64,000 bases of DNA from an uncultured Actinomycetes bacterium (GCA_903874965.1 CAIQUD010000054.1:37601-101600), one strand, 5' to 3'; positions 54,572 to 63,827 are shown, counted from the stretch's first letter. A program made the numbers and translations. The notes: generated by a model from the letters alone, not told the origin.

Positions 54572-55075
54572 TCAGGCGCCGATTGCCTCATCAGTAGGCA
54601 GGGCAAGGGCCGCCTCAAGCGACAACGTGAGCGTTGATTCGGGAATTGAATCTGCGAGAAGGCGCTGGAGGGGATAGCTGTGCGACACACCGCTGAATCT
54701 GGTCTTTCGAAGGGCAACGAGTTCCGGTGCTGCGGTATCGAGAAATCCAAAGAGCGAGAGGGCCAAGCGAACGTCAAACACCTGCGGGGCGCGCCCAAAC
54801 AGTGCAGCCCTTCGGCAAGCAATGGCCGCGGCTCCAACCTCTACATCGTGGTGGGACTCACCACTCGTGAGAACGAGCGAACTGGAGAGTCGATGGGCAA
54901 TCGTCAACGCGAAGCCTTGACTCGGTCCAGGATGACCAAAGTGCGCACCAGCCTGCTCGACGGCAGGTTGCAATTCACCAGGCCGGTCGGCAGTCCATGA
55001 CCTGACCGCAGACAACTTTTGTGCCGGCGGCCGGTGGGCAACGGTTGGATGCGAGAGGAAGGTTGGCTGGGTCAT
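54572..55075 (-). CDS. Conserved actinobacterial protein of unknown function
   Basis: A 167-residue protein that I recognise as a recurrent actinobacterial hypothetical: RSWTADRPGELQPAVEQAG, AHFGHPGPSQGFALTIAHRL and ALFGRAPQVFDVRLALSLFG are the conserved blocks. It has many His and Arg residues but no known motif, signal or membrane helix. The ATG at 55075 is taken; an ATG four codons upstream is possible. It lies between the acyl-CoA dehydrogenase and cimA, same strand. Confidence 0.72.
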   Translation of the reverse strand: MTQPTFLSHPTVAHRPPAQKLSAVRSWTADRPGELQPAVEQAGAHFGHPGPSQGFALTIAHRLSSSLVLTSGESHHDVEVGAAAIACRRAALFGRAPQVFDVRLALSLFGFLDTAAPELVALRKTRFSGVSHSYPLQRLLADSIPESTLTLSLEAALALPTDEAIGA

Positions 55076-55123
55076 ATCAAGGTCCATGCTACAAGAACGC
55101 CGGAGACGACCTTCGTTGAATGG

Positions 55124-56800
55124 CTAGTTGGCGGGGTGCAGAAGCGCAAAGACAATTGAGTCATACAGTGCTTGCCAAGAGGCCTCAATGATGTTTTCGG
55201 ACACCCCAATCGTTGTCCAGTTTTGCCCTTCACTTCCCGAGTCAATCAACACTCGAGTGACGGCTCCCGTCCCTCTCCCGGTATCAACTACCCGAACTCG
55301 GTAGTCCTTCAGTCGGACAGACGAAAGTGCCGGGAAGGAAGGTTCAATTGCTTGTCGGAGCGCGCCATCGAGGGCGTTCACGGGACCATTTCCCTCCGCA
55401 GTAGCCACTACTCGCTCACCATTGACGAGCACTTTGACAGTCGCTTCCGTGGAAACGTCTCCCCCATGGCGACCGTCATGATGGTCGGTGATGACTCGGA
55501 AGGACTCAACTTTGAAGAAGTCCGGCTCCCAGCCACTGGCTCGGCGAAGCAACAACTCGAGCGAACCGTCGGCAACTTCAAAGTGGTAGCCCTGATACTC
55601 AAGTTCCTTTAGATCATCGAGAATCTGTCCCAAGATTGATGGGTCGAGCGAGAGGCCAAGTTCATCCGCCTTCATCGAAAGCGTCGATCGACCCGCCATC
55701 TCAGAAACAACGACTCGCATCGCATTGCCAACGAGACTTGGGTCCACGTGTTCGTAGAGGTCACGCCTGCGGGCGACGGCACTTGCATGGAGGCCACCTT
55801 TGTGGGCAAACACGCTCGGGCCAACGTAGGGCTGCTGCGGGTTCGGTGAAATATTGACCAGTTCCGCAATGACATGGCTCACGGAGGTCAGGCGCTCAAG
55901 GTTTTCCCTCGGAACCGTCGTGATGTTGAGCTTGAGCGAGAGATTGGCAATCGCCGCCGTTAGGTCGGTGTTCCCCGCACGTTCTCCATACCCGTTGACG
56001 CAACCTTGCACTTGAACTGCTCCCGCCCCAACTGCCGCGAGAGAATTCGCGACGGCGACGCCGGCATCGTTGTGGCAGTGGATACCAATGCCAACGGTCG
56101 AGACGTCAACCAGATCTTTGACAATGATCGACAGCCGATCAGGCAACGTTCCACCGTTGGTGTCACAGAGAACGAGGCGCTCGGCGCCATGATTCTCCGC
56201 TTCTCGTGCCACTCGACTCGCGAACTCTGGATTGTGGAGATAGCCATCAAAGAAGTGTTCGAGATCAACAAAGACTCGTTTGCCATGTGCTTGAAGGAAA
56301 TCCACCGAGTCGGCGACCATCGCCACCGCTTCATCGAGTGACGTTCGCAGTGCATCTTCAACGTGTCGATCCCAGGCCTTGGCAACAATGCAAACAACCG
56401 GCGTGTTTGCATCGACGAGGGTTCGAAGTCCTTCGTCACTCTCGGCGCTACCACCCGGACGACGGGTTGAACCAAAAGCCACGAGTGTCGACCGCGAGAG
56501 CACCAGCTCTCGATGCGCCCGAGCGAAGAACTCCGAGTCCTTTGGATTTGCTCCTGGCCAGCCACCTTCAATGAAGGTCACCCCGAGGTGGTCAAGTTGC
56601 TCGGCAACCCGAACCTTGTCTTCAACCGAAAGAGAGATTCCCTCTTGTTGTGAGCCATCTCGAAGCGTCGTGTCAAAAATCTCGACCGACGCTGGCAAGG
56701 CAGGCAGATCGAAACCATGGGCATCATGGCCATGGACGTGCCCACCGTGGGAGTGGATGACCCCAGGCTTAGCTTTCGACACGGTCAAGCCAATGCTCAT
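55124..56800 (-). CDS. cimA: (R)-citramalate synthase
   Basis: A 558-residue enzyme that condenses acetyl-CoA and pyruvate to citramalate, the threonine-independent route to isoleucine. It shows VEIFDTTLRDGSQQEGISLS with the catalytic Arg and Asp, FIEGGWPGANPKD (typical of CimA rather than LeuA), GIGIHCHNDAGVAVANSL with the metal His residues, VNGYGERAGNTDL, and a C-terminal LeuA-type regulatory domain (GNGPVNALDGALRQAI). An odd His-rich N-terminal segment, HSHGGHVHGHDAHG, precedes the barrel. The ATG at 56800 overlaps the ilvE end by 32 bases and has GGAGAA upstream. Confidence 0.92.
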   Translation of the reverse strand: MSIGLTVSKAKPGVIHSHGGHVHGHDAHGFDLPALPASVEIFDTTLRDGSQQEGISLSVEDKVRVAEQLDHLGVTFIEGGWPGANPKDSEFFARAHRELVLSRSTLVAFGSTRRPGGSAESDEGLRTLVDANTPVVCIVAKAWDRHVEDALRTSLDEAVAMVADSVDFLQAHGKRVFVDLEHFFDGYLHNPEFASRVAREAENHGAERLVLCDTNGGTLPDRLSIIVKDLVDVSTVGIGIHCHNDAGVAVANSLAAVGAGAVQVQGCVNGYGERAGNTDLTAAIANLSLKLNITTVPRENLERLTSVSHVIAELVNISPNPQQPYVGPSVFAHKGGLHASAVARRRDLYEHVDPSLVGNAMRVVVSEMAGRSTLSMKADELGLSLDPSILGQILDDLKELEYQGYHFEVADGSLELLLRRASGWEPDFFKVESFRVITDHHDGRHGGDVSTEATVKVLVNGERVVATAEGNGPVNALDGALRQAIEPSFPALSSVRLKDYRVRVVDTGRGTGAVTRVLIDSGSEGQNWTTIGVSENIIEASWQALYDSIVFALLHPAN

Positions 56801-57701
56801 ACTGCGGGAGTTCTCCACGAACTGCCGAGAAGTACGTCTTTTGGATCGCTGTCGTCATCGGGCCACGCTTGCCCTCGCCCACGATGCGATCATCAACTGC
56901 ACGCACTGGAACAACTTCTGCCGCGGTACCGGTGAGGAATGCTTCGTCGGCCAAGTACAGGTCAGTCCGAAGGATCGTTCCTTGCCGGACTTCGTAGCCG
57001 AGGTCATTGGCAATGGTGATCACCGAGTCCTGGGTGATGCCCTCGAGCGCACCTGCATCTGAGCTGTGTGGGGTGTAGATCACGCCACCACGGATGACGA
57101 AGAGGTTCTCTCCCGTGCACTCAGACACTTGACCATCACTTGCCAACAGCACCGCTTCGTCGTAACCAGACTTCAGTGCCTCGACCTTGGCGAGCGAAGA
57201 GTTCACGTACATGCCAACACCCTTGGCTGCAGTTGGCATGGCGTTCGGGTCGTGACGCACCCAAGAGGAAACCTTGAGGGTGATGCCATTCTCGAGGCCT
57301 TCGTCACCAAGGTAGGCACCCCAGGGCCAAACGGCAATTGCGACCCGAACGGGACAAGGAAGTGGGTTGAGTCCCATCTCTCCGTAACCCAGGTAGACGA
57401 GTGGGCGAATGTAGCAACCATCACCCATGTCGTTGACTCGAACCATCTCTTTGGTGGCCTCGACGAGCTCATCAACGGTGAACGGAACGTCGATCATGAA
57501 GATCTTGGCGGAGTTGAAGAGTCGAACAATGTGTTCACGAAGTCGGAACACCGCTGGTCCACGATCCGTCTTGTAGGCGCGAATGCCTTCAAATGCACCG
57601 GTTCCATAGTGGAGTGTGTGGGTGAGCACGTGAACCTGGGCGTCTTCCCAGTTGACGATCTCTCCATCCATCCAGATCTTCTTCGTTGGGGTCAACGGCA
57701 T
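56769..57701 (-). CDS. ilvE: Branched-chain amino acid aminotransferase
   Basis: A 310-residue fold-type IV PLP enzyme for the last step of valine, leucine and isoleucine synthesis. HTLHYGTGAFEGIRAYKTD is the substrate-binding start, YIRPLVYLGYGEMGLNP the core, PTAAKGVGMYVNSSLAKVEA holds the PLP Lys, and VSECTGENLFVIRGGVIYTP then FLTGTAAEVVPVRAVD bind the cofactor phosphate. It follows leuB after two bases and overlaps cimA, so the three form one operon. Confidence 0.95.
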   Translation of the reverse strand: MPLTPTKKIWMDGEIVNWEDAQVHVLTHTLHYGTGAFEGIRAYKTDRGPAVFRLREHIVRLFNSAKIFMIDVPFTVDELVEATKEMVRVNDMGDGCYIRPLVYLGYGEMGLNPLPCPVRVAIAVWPWGAYLGDEGLENGITLKVSSWVRHDPNAMPTAAKGVGMYVNSSLAKVEALKSGYDEAVLLASDGQVSECTGENLFVIRGGVIYTPHSSDAGALEGITQDSVITIANDLGYEVRQGTILRTDLYLADEAFLTGTAAEVVPVRAVDDRIVGEGKRGPMTTAIQKTYFSAVRGELPQYEHWLDRVES

Positions 57702-57703
57702 TG

Positions 57704-58726
57704 CTACACCAGCCTCTCAATGATGGACCGAGTGACCTCGGTGGTCTTCCGGGGAACTCCTGCGTGTGCTGACGAATCTGCTGCAATGGCTGCGTCAATT
57801 CTCGTTGCAGCGCTCTCCTCACCAAGGAACCGGAGCATCAGCGTGGCTGAAGAAATCGTGGCAGTTGGATTGGCAATTCCCTTGCCCTCAATGTCGTGAG
57901 CAGCTCCATGAACTGGCTCGAACATTGAAGGACTTGTTCGGTCAGGGTTCAGGTTTGCCGACGAGGCAAACCCAACACCGCCCGATACGGCACCGGCAAG
58001 ATCAGTCAGGATGTCCCCGAAGAGGTTGTCCGTGACGACCACGTCATAGCGTTGCGGCTGCTCAACCAAGTAGATGCAGGCTGCGTCGACGTGGTTGTAA
58101 TCAACTGTGACTTCCGGGTAGTCGAGACGGACGGCATCAACTGTGCGCTGCCACAAACTCCCGGAATACGTAAGGACGTTGGTCTTGTGGACCAAGGTGA
58201 GGTGCTTACGGGTCCTGCTCTTTGCCAGCTCAAATGAGTAGCGCACACAACGCTCGACGCCAAAGCGAGTGTTCACGCTTCCTTGCGTTGCAATCTCGTG
58301 TTCGGTCCCGAACCGAAGAACGCCACCTTCGCCTGCATAGGAACCTTCGGTGTTCTCACGCACAACCACGAAGTCACATCCCTCGGCAATTGAGCCGGGC
58401 TGTCCATGAAATGGACGGTGATTGATATAGAGATCGAGGTCGAATCGGAGCTTCAACAAGAGGCCGCGCTCAAGGGTTCCACCGGGAATCCTCGTGTCAC
58501 CAATTGCTGGGCCGATGGCTCCGAGAAGGATCGCATCAAAGGTCTTGAGTTCCGCCAAGGTCGACTCCGACAAGACTTCACCGTCTCGAAGGTAGCGAGC
58601 AGCACCGAGATCAAAGTTGGTTGCCTTGACCGTCACGCCTGCAGCCTCGATGACCTCGAGCGCAGCGGCAGTGACCTCAGGCCCAATGCCATCTCCACCA
58701 ATGACTGCAATGTTCAAGGCTGACAT
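57704..58726 (-). CDS. leuB: 3-isopropylmalate dehydrogenase
   Basis: A 340-residue NAD- and metal-dependent beta-decarboxylating dehydrogenase. It shows the start AVIGGDGIGPEVTAAALEV, the substrate loop LERGLLLKLRFDLDLYINHR, the YSFELAKSRTRKHLTLVHK and TNVLTYSGSLW helices, and the metal site VVTDNLFGDILTDLAGAVSG, then EPVHGAAHDIEGKGIANP. The ATG at 58726 has GTGGA about eight bases upstream. It heads the leuB-ilvE-cimA operon, with a 106-base leader holding a small peptide and hairpins. Confidence 0.95.
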   Translation of the reverse strand: MSALNIAVIGGDGIGPEVTAAALEVIEAAGVTVKATNFDLGAARYLRDGEVLSESTLAELKTFDAILLGAIGPAIGDTRIPGGTLERGLLLKLRFDLDLYINHRPFHGQPGSIAEGCDFVVVRENTEGSYAGEGGVLRFGTEHEIATQGSVNTRFGVERCVRYSFELAKSRTRKHLTLVHKTNVLTYSGSLWQRTVDAVRLDYPEVTVDYNHVDAACIYLVEQPQRYDVVVTDNLFGDILTDLAGAVSGGVGFASSANLNPDRTSPSMFEPVHGAAHDIEGKGIANPTATISSATLMLRFLGEESAATRIDAAIAADSSAHAGVPRKTTEVTRSIIERLV

Positions 58727-58787
58727 TCGTATTCCACTTCTTTCCATTCAATGAGTACCGGACCCAAATGCCCCGGAGAACAGCAAC

Positions 58788-58805
58788 GCCGCCCCAGGGG
58801 GCGGC
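58788..58805 (-). terminator. Attenuator-type hairpin in the leuB leader
   Basis: On the minus strand this is GCCGCCCC and GGGGCGGC around two bases (in practice a 7-bp stem with a 4-base loop), followed by GTTGCTGTTCTCC. The stem is all G and C; the T-rich tail is modest. It stands 26 bases after the stop of the leader peptide and 61 before the leuB start. Confidence 0.55.
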
Positions 58806-58850
58806 AGGTACGGCGCGGAGTAACGACGCGCCTATTTCGAAATTCGTACC
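58806..58850 (-). promoter_or_regulatory. Competing hairpin in the leuB leader
   Basis: GGCGCG (58827-58832) pairs with CGCGCC (58812-58817) over a 9-base loop, and outside it GGTAC (58846-58850) can pair with GTACC (58807-58811). The outer strand contains the Val codon of the leader peptide, so a stalled ribosome would open this structure and could change folding of the next hairpin. Confidence 0.5.
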
Positions 58851-58867
58851 TCGAGGCGGTGCTCCAT
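58832..58867 (-). CDS. Putative leader peptide of leuB-ilvE-cimA
   Basis: An 11-residue frame, MEHRLEVRISK, has one Leu, one Val and one Ile codon, each separated by a charged pair, before a TAG that touches the first hairpin. GAGACT at 58874-58879 is exactly six bases before the ATG and TTGACA at 58898-58903 is 18 bases further, so the peptide would be the very start of a leaderless transcript. This is what a branched-chain attenuator leader needs. Confidence 0.6.
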   Translation of the reverse strand: MEHRLEVRISK

Positions 58868-58873
58868 GTCGTT

Positions 58874-58903
58874 AGTCTCCCAAGAATTGAGGGCTCCTGT
58901 CAA
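58874..58903 (-). promoter_or_regulatory. Promoter of the leuB operon
   Basis: TTGACA (58898-58903), an 18-base spacer and GAGACT (58874-58879) on the minus strand form the best consensus-like promoter in the window. Confidence 0.6.
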
Positions 58904-58979
58904 CGTGGGACCAGCTCCGGGGAATCACCTTGGTACCCACAACCTAGAATGAGGAATCGCAGCTCATTGAAGGAGCCCT

Positions 58980-59462
58980 ATGGCGAACGAGCCACAAAAA
59001 CTGACAAAGGTTACCTACGACCGCCTTTCCGAAGAGTTGGCCGACCTCACGACGCGAGGTCGAATTGACATTGCCAATGCCATTGAGGCTGCACGTGCTC
59101 TCGGAGATTTGAAGGAAAACGGCGACTACCACGCCGCAAAAGACACGCAAGGCAAAATGGAAGCCCGCGTTCGCCAACTGCAGTCCATGCTGAAGGACGC
59201 GATCATCGTCGAGGCCGAAGTCCCAAGTGACGGCACGATCACCGAAGGCGTGATCGTTGCGATCCGGTATCACGGTGACGACGAAGACGACGTCTCCGAG
59301 TATTTCTTTGGCTCCATTGAAGAGCGGAGCGGAGATTTGCCCGTCTTGTCACCAACCAGTCCAATGGGGAAGGCCGTGCACGGAAAAGCGAAAGGACATG
59401 AAGTGTCCTATGTCGCTCCGGGCGGCGAACTCACGATCGTCATCGTGGACGTGCGGGCATGA
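58980..59462 (+). CDS. greA: Transcription elongation factor GreA
   Basis: A 160-residue cleavage factor that rescues backtracked RNA polymerase. The N-terminal coiled coil holds [20 protein letters not shown] with the two acidic tip residues, and the C-terminal FKBP-like domain has [20 protein letters not shown]. The ATG follows AAGGAG; TAGAAT at 58945-58950 may be its -10. Its stop overlaps the leuC start (ATGA), so it is the first gene of a leucine operon, an unusual setting. Confidence 0.95.
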   Translation: MANEPQKLTKVTYDRLSEELADLTTRGRIDIANAIEAARALGDLKENGDYHAAKDTQGKMEARVRQLQSMLKDAIIVEAEVPSDGTITEGVIVAIRYHGDDEDDVSEYFFGSIEERSGDLPVLSPTSPMGKAVHGKAKGHEVSYVAPGGELTIVIVDVRA

Positions 59463-60862
59463 GCGCCCGGACAATGGCGGAGAAGGTGTGGGAAGCCCAC
59501 CTTGTGCACCGCGCCGAGGGCGAACCCGACCTGCTCTATATCGATCTCCACCTTGTGCACGAGGTGACGAGCCCGCAGGCGTTTGATGGCATTCGACTTG
59601 CTGGTCGCACCGTTCGTCGTCCGGACCTGACCATTGCGACGGCCGACCACAACGTCCCGACCACGTCGCTCGACCTCCCCATCGAGGATCCGATCTCGAA
59701 GAAGCAACTTGAGGTCTTGACCGCCAACTGTGCGGAATTTGGCATTACCTGCTTCAACCGGGGCGACGCCAACCAGGGAATCGTTCACGTCATTGGACCA
59801 GAACTCGGCCTCACGCAGCCAGGAATGACCATTGTCTGCGGTGACAGCCACACCTCAACGCACGGAGCGTTTGGTGCGCTCGCTTTTGGTATTGGCACGA
59901 GCGAGGTCGAACACGTTCTCGCAACCCAGTCACTCCCTTTGACGAAGCCCAAGACCATGGCCATCACGGTGACTGGCAGCTTGCAGCCAGGAGTAACTGC
60001 CAAAGACCTCGTCCTCGCCATCATTGGCGAGATCGGCACGGGTGGCGGCATGGGTTACGTCCTTGAGTACCGCGGTGAAGCCATTGAGGCGCTCTCGATG
60101 GAAGGACGGATGACGGTCTGCAATATGTCGATTGAAGCCGGTGCTCGCGCAGGGCTCATCGCACCAGACGACGTCACGATTGCGTATCTCGAAGGCAAAG
60201 AGCATGCACCGAAGGGCGAGGCCTTTGATGCTGCGAAGGCGGCATGGCTCAGCTATCGAACCGATGAGGGTGCAACCTTCGACCGGGAAGTCATCATCGA
60301 TGCGTCGACTATTTCGCCGCAGGTCTCCTGGGGGACAAATCCCGCACAGGTGGCTCCACTGTCTGCAACCGTGCCTTCACCAGACGACTTTGCCGATCCC
60401 GCCGAGCGTGAAGCAGCAATTCGTGCGCTGCAGTACATGGATCTCGTTCCTGGAACTCCACTCAAGGACATTCGAGTTGAGACCGTCTTCATTGGTTCGT
60501 GCACGAACTCTCGCATTGAAGATCTCCGCCTCGCGGCGTCGATCTTCGAGGGCAGGAAGGTCGCAGAGGGTCTTCGCGTCCTGATCGTTCCGGGTTCGCA
60601 CCGCGTGAAGGCACAGGCTCAGGCCGAGGGCCTTGACGCGATCTTCACCGCGGCTGGAGCAGAGTGGCGCGAGCCAGGTTGCTCAATGTGTTTGGCAATG
60701 AACCCTGACAAGCTCGCACCCGGCGAGCGATCCGCCTCGACATCGAATCGGAACTTCGAAGGTCGCCAAGGCCGCGGAGGCCGCACACACTTGGTCTCCC
60801 CTGCTGTTGCCGCAGCCACTGCAATCGCTGGACACCTTGCGTCACCAGGAGACATCACATGA
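59459..60862 (+). CDS. leuC: 3-isopropylmalate dehydratase large subunit
   Basis: A 467-residue aconitase-family subunit that isomerises isopropylmalate with a 4Fe-4S cluster. Cluster cysteines lie in [15 protein letters not shown] and in [33 protein letters not shown] and [17 protein letters not shown] are conserved active-site loops. It overlaps greA and leuD by four bases each, so the three are coupled. It needs clusters from the SUF system. Confidence 0.97.
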   Translation: MSARTMAEKVWEAHLVHRAEGEPDLLYIDLHLVHEVTSPQAFDGIRLAGRTVRRPDLTIATADHNVPTTSLDLPIEDPISKKQLEVLTANCAEFGITCFNRGDANQGIVHVIGPELGLTQPGMTIVCGDSHTSTHGAFGALAFGIGTSEVEHVLATQSLPLTKPKTMAITVTGSLQPGVTAKDLVLAIIGEIGTGGGMGYVLEYRGEAIEALSMEGRMTVCNMSIEAGARAGLIAPDDVTIAYLEGKEHAPKGEAFDAAKAAWLSYRTDEGATFDREVIIDASTISPQVSWGTNPAQVAPLSATVPSPDDFADPAEREAAIRALQYMDLVPGTPLKDIRVETVFIGSCTNSRIEDLRLAASIFEGRKVAEGLRVLIVPGSHRVKAQAQAEGLDAIFTAAGAEWREPGCSMCLAMNPDKLAPGERSASTSNRNFEGRQGRGGRTHLVSPAVAAATAIAGHLASPGDIT

Positions 60863-61452
60863 AGCCAGTAACCGTCATCACCGGCCGAGCAATTCCGCTG
60901 AACCGAAGTGACGTCGACACCGATCAAATCATTCCTTCGGATTGGCTCAAGCGAGTTGAGCGGACCGGCTTTGGCGCAGGATTGTTCTCTGAATGGCGCG
61001 ACGACCGGGACTTCGTCCTCAACGACGAGCGTTTCCAAGGTGCATCGATTCTCGTCGCTGGACCGAACTTCGGAACGGGTTCGTCACGAGAACACGCAGT
61101 CTGGGCACTCATGGACTATGGATTCGAAGCAGTGATCTCTTCGCGCTTTGCTGACATCTTCTTCTCGAACTGCACGAAGCAGGGACTTCTCCCGGTGACG
61201 ATTGCTCCGGAGAAGGCTTCAGCGCTGCTTGATGCAGTCACCGCAGACCCTTCGCTCGAGATCACCATTGATGTCGCAAGAGGAACCATCGAAGCCCCGG
61301 CCATTGGCATGTCAGCGACCTTTGCACTCGAACCCTTCACGACTGAACGATTTCTCAATGGGTGGGACGACATTGGTCTGACCCTTCGCAATGAGCAAGA
61401 CCTCACGAGCTTCGAAGCGAAGCGTCCGGCATACCTTCCAACGACTGCCTGA
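60859..61452 (+). CDS. leuD: 3-isopropylmalate dehydratase small subunit
   Basis: A 197-residue swivel-domain subunit pairing with LeuC. It shows the start [20 protein letters not shown], the catalytic loop [20 protein letters not shown], and [20 protein letters not shown]. Length is typical. Its ATG lies in the leuC stop. It converges on the SWEET-like gene after seven bases. Confidence 0.96.
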   Translation: MKPVTVITGRAIPLNRSDVDTDQIIPSDWLKRVERTGFGAGLFSEWRDDRDFVLNDERFQGASILVAGPNFGTGSSREHAVWALMDYGFEAVISSRFADIFFSNCTKQGLLPVTIAPEKASALLDAVTADPSLEITIDVARGTIEAPAIGMSATFALEPFTTERFLNGWDDIGLTLRNEQDLTSFEAKRPAYLPTTA

Positions 61453-61459
61453 ACGGTCC

Positions 61460-62077
61460 CTATTGGGCACTCAGACGGGCCCGCCACCGAGCCAGAACCT
61501 CTTGGGTGTGGTGATGGCGACGAGCGGCCATCCCGGTGATGAGGAGATTCATCACGATGGTCACCACCATTGACAGCGCCGCACCAGTGTCGCCCTTGTC
61601 GACGTAGTAGTAGAGCCACATCCCAAGGTTGACGGAACTGAGCAACCACGACATCACGGAAACTCCTTCGACTGAAGGAAGTCGAATGAGGTCGATCAGT
61701 TGGGGGAATCGCGTCACCACCATGACCACGCCAATTGCACCTGCTCCCGCATTCCAACCCCATAGCGCCGTCGGCAGCAAAATGGAGAACACCACGATCC
61801 CGAGTGATCCGAGCGCGGATCGCCAGATGTCCTTCCAACCAATGGCGACGAGAATTGCTGCTTGGACGGGGGCGACGAGGACCGTCCCTGCGATCATGCA
61901 TGCCGACCGTTGCTGGACGCCATAGGCCAACCAGAAGATTCCCATCATCAGGAACAACGACCACGTGAGCGGTGAAATACCTTCGATCCCCACTCGGCGA
62001 GCGCGAACGTACTGAATTGCGGTCATGAACCCGCCCGTCAGGGCACCGGTCCAACCAAGAACGTCCGCAGTCGACAT
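61460..62077 (-). CDS. Two-repeat PQ-loop (SWEET/MtN3-like) membrane protein
   Basis: A 205-residue protein with about seven hydrophobic helices. Two SemiSWEET-like triple-helix repeats are visible: one around residues 5-80 with TAIQYVRARRVGIEGISPLT, and one around 95-190 with VTRFPQLIDLIRLPSVEGVS, joined by a linker helix. This is the build of eukaryotic SWEET transporters rather than the half-size bacterial SemiSWEETs. The start ATG is two bases after the leuA stop, suggesting a transport role tied to leucine metabolism or simply co-expression. Substrate unknown. Confidence 0.78.
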   Translation of the reverse strand: MSTADVLGWTGALTGGFMTAIQYVRARRVGIEGISPLTWSLFLMMGIFWLAYGVQQRSACMIAGTVLVAPVQAAILVAIGWKDIWRSALGSLGIVVFSILLPTALWGWNAGAGAIGVVMVVTRFPQLIDLIRLPSVEGVSVMSWLLSSVNLGMWLYYYVDKGDTGAALSMVVTIVMNLLITGMAARRHHHTQEVLARWRARLSAQ

Positions 62078-62079
62078 GA

Positions 62080-63753
62080 TTAGGGCTTCGGCGCTCGATT
62101 GGCTGCCGAAAGAACCGCCCGAAGTGACGCATCGAGGATGGATGCATCCATGCCAACGCCCCACCAAGACTCCCCCGCTTCGTTCGTTGCCTCGACATAG
62201 GCAACTGCAGTCGCCGTGGCACCAGCGGACAGGGCGTGTTCTGAGTAGTTGTTCACTTGGAACTTGATGCCAAGACCTTCATCAATGGCACTGATGAACG
62301 CCGAAATTGGACCGTTTCCTTCACCACGAACCGTTTGGTGAACGCCATCGACGAGCAACTGCGCGACAACGACGGTGCCTTCGGTCCGGGTGGTGAGTTC
62401 AGAGGACAACAGTTGAAGTCGAGCATCTTCACCCAAGTATTCGGTGGTGAACATCGTCCACAGTGCATCGGGCGTTATTTCGGTTCCAGTCGAGTCGGCT
62501 TCTGTTTGCACGACACGTTGGAACTCAACTTGAAGCGCCCTCGGAAGATCGAGCCCGTGTTCTGCATCCATGAGGTAGGCAACGCCACCCTTGCCTGATT
62601 GGGAGTTCACCCGAATGATGGCTTCATAGGTCCTGCCAGTGTGCTTCGGGTCAATGGGTAGATAGGGAACTTCCCAGGTTGCGTAGTCGTCGCCAATTGC
62701 CGCCATTCCCTTCTTGATCGCATCTTGATGAGATCCAGAGAATGCGGTGTAGACGAGCTCACCTGCATAAGGGTGGCGAGGAGGAACATCCATACGAGTT
62801 GCAAACTCTGAGGTCCGGACAATCCGCTCGATATCGGAGAGATCAAGTTCAGGGTTGACGCCTTGGGCAAAGAGATTGAGTGCCAAGGTCACGACATCAA
62901 CGTTTCCGGTTCGCTCGCCATTGCCAAACAAGGTTCCTTCGACTCGATCTGCACCTGCAAGCAATCCAAGTTCAGTGGCGGCGACGGCGGTCCCTCGGTC
63001 ATTGTGCGGGTGAAGGGACAGCACGACCGTCTCACGATTCTTGATCGTTCGTCCGAACCATTCGATGACATCGGCGTAGAGATTCGGCGTGTAGTGCTCA
63101 ACGGTCGCTGGGAGGTTGAGAATCAGTGGATGAGTAGCGGTTGGCTGAATGACGTCCATCACCGCTTCGCAAATCTCAATAGCGAATTCTGGTTCAGTGC
63201 CGGTGAAACTTTCCGGGGAGTACTCGTAGTGGATCTCCGTGTCCGGAATCGTTGCTTCGAGCTCCTTGCACCACTGCGCCGCTTGGACCGCAAGTGCCAC
63301 GATTCCTGCACGCTCTTCATGGAAGACCACGCGTCGCTGCAAGGTCGATGTCGAGTTGTAGAAGTGGACAATGGCACGCTTGGCACCGCGAAGCGACTCA
63401 AACGTCTTGACCAGCAGGTCATAGCGACACTGAACGAGGACCTGAATAGTGACGTTCTCAGGGATCAGACCCTCATCAATCAGTTGTCGCTGAAAGTCGT
63501 AGTCGGTCTGACTTGCTGAAGGAAATCCAGTCTCAATTTGCGTGAATCCCATCGCCACGAGCTCGTTGAAGAGCGCGAGCTTTCGCTCTGCGTCCATTGG
63601 CTCGACGAGTGCTTGATTGCCATCACGAAGATCGACGCTGCACCAGGTTGGCGCGCGGTGAAGCTGCTTGGACGGCCAAGTGCGGTCATCGAGGCGAAGC
63701 GGCACCACTGGTTGGTACCGGTCATGTGGCATCGGGGCTCTCGTGGTGGGCAT
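62080..63753 (-). CDS. leuA: 2-isopropylmalate synthase, long type
   Basis: A 557-residue enzyme that commits 2-oxoisovalerate to leucine. It shows WCSVDLRDGNQALVEPM with the catalytic Arg and Asp, FTQIETGFPSASQTD, VVLSLHPHNDRGTAVAATEL with metal His residues, GTLFGNGERTGNVDVVT, and the C-terminal regulatory domain GEGNGPISAFISAIDEGLG that binds leucine for feedback. This long form is typical of actinobacteria. The ATG at 63753 has GGAG about 11 bases upstream; MPHDRYQP at 63732 is an alternative start. Its transcript begins with a Leu-rich leader peptide and two hairpins. Confidence 0.95.
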   Translation of the reverse strand: MPTTRAPMPHDRYQPVVPLRLDDRTWPSKQLHRAPTWCSVDLRDGNQALVEPMDAERKLALFNELVAMGFTQIETGFPSASQTDYDFQRQLIDEGLIPENVTIQVLVQCRYDLLVKTFESLRGAKRAIVHFYNSTSTLQRRVVFHEERAGIVALAVQAAQWCKELEATIPDTEIHYEYSPESFTGTEPEFAIEICEAVMDVIQPTATHPLILNLPATVEHYTPNLYADVIEWFGRTIKNRETVVLSLHPHNDRGTAVAATELGLLAGADRVEGTLFGNGERTGNVDVVTLALNLFAQGVNPELDLSDIERIVRTSEFATRMDVPPRHPYAGELVYTAFSGSHQDAIKKGMAAIGDDYATWEVPYLPIDPKHTGRTYEAIIRVNSQSGKGGVAYLMDAEHGLDLPRALQVEFQRVVQTEADSTGTEITPDALWTMFTTEYLGEDARLQLLSSELTTRTEGTVVVAQLLVDGVHQTVRGEGNGPISAFISAIDEGLGIKFQVNNYSEHALSAGATATAVAYVEATNEAGESWWGVGMDASILDASLRAVLSAANRAPKP

Positions 63754-63798
63754 ATCGCTGCTACTCCGTGGTCGGTAGCCACTCCCTAGAAACAGAAG

Positions 63799-63825
63799 AA
63801 CCCCTGGCCCGAAGGCACAGGGGTT
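63799..63825 (-). terminator. Attenuator terminator in the leuA leader
   Basis: On the minus strand AACCCCTG pairs with CAGGGGTT, and within it GCC pairs with GGC around the stable loop TTCG, with a single bulged base. TTCTTCTGTTTCT follows (63785-63798), a clear T-rich tail. It lies 27 bases after the leader peptide stop and 45 before the leuA start. Confidence 0.82.
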
Positions 63826-63827
63826 CA

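Noticed and set aside
61116..62222. 368-codon minus-strand frame across leuD and the SWEET-like gene
   Set aside because: Very rich in Arg, His and Ser without domains; it is a frame-shifted shadow of the SWEET-like gene and antisense to leuD.
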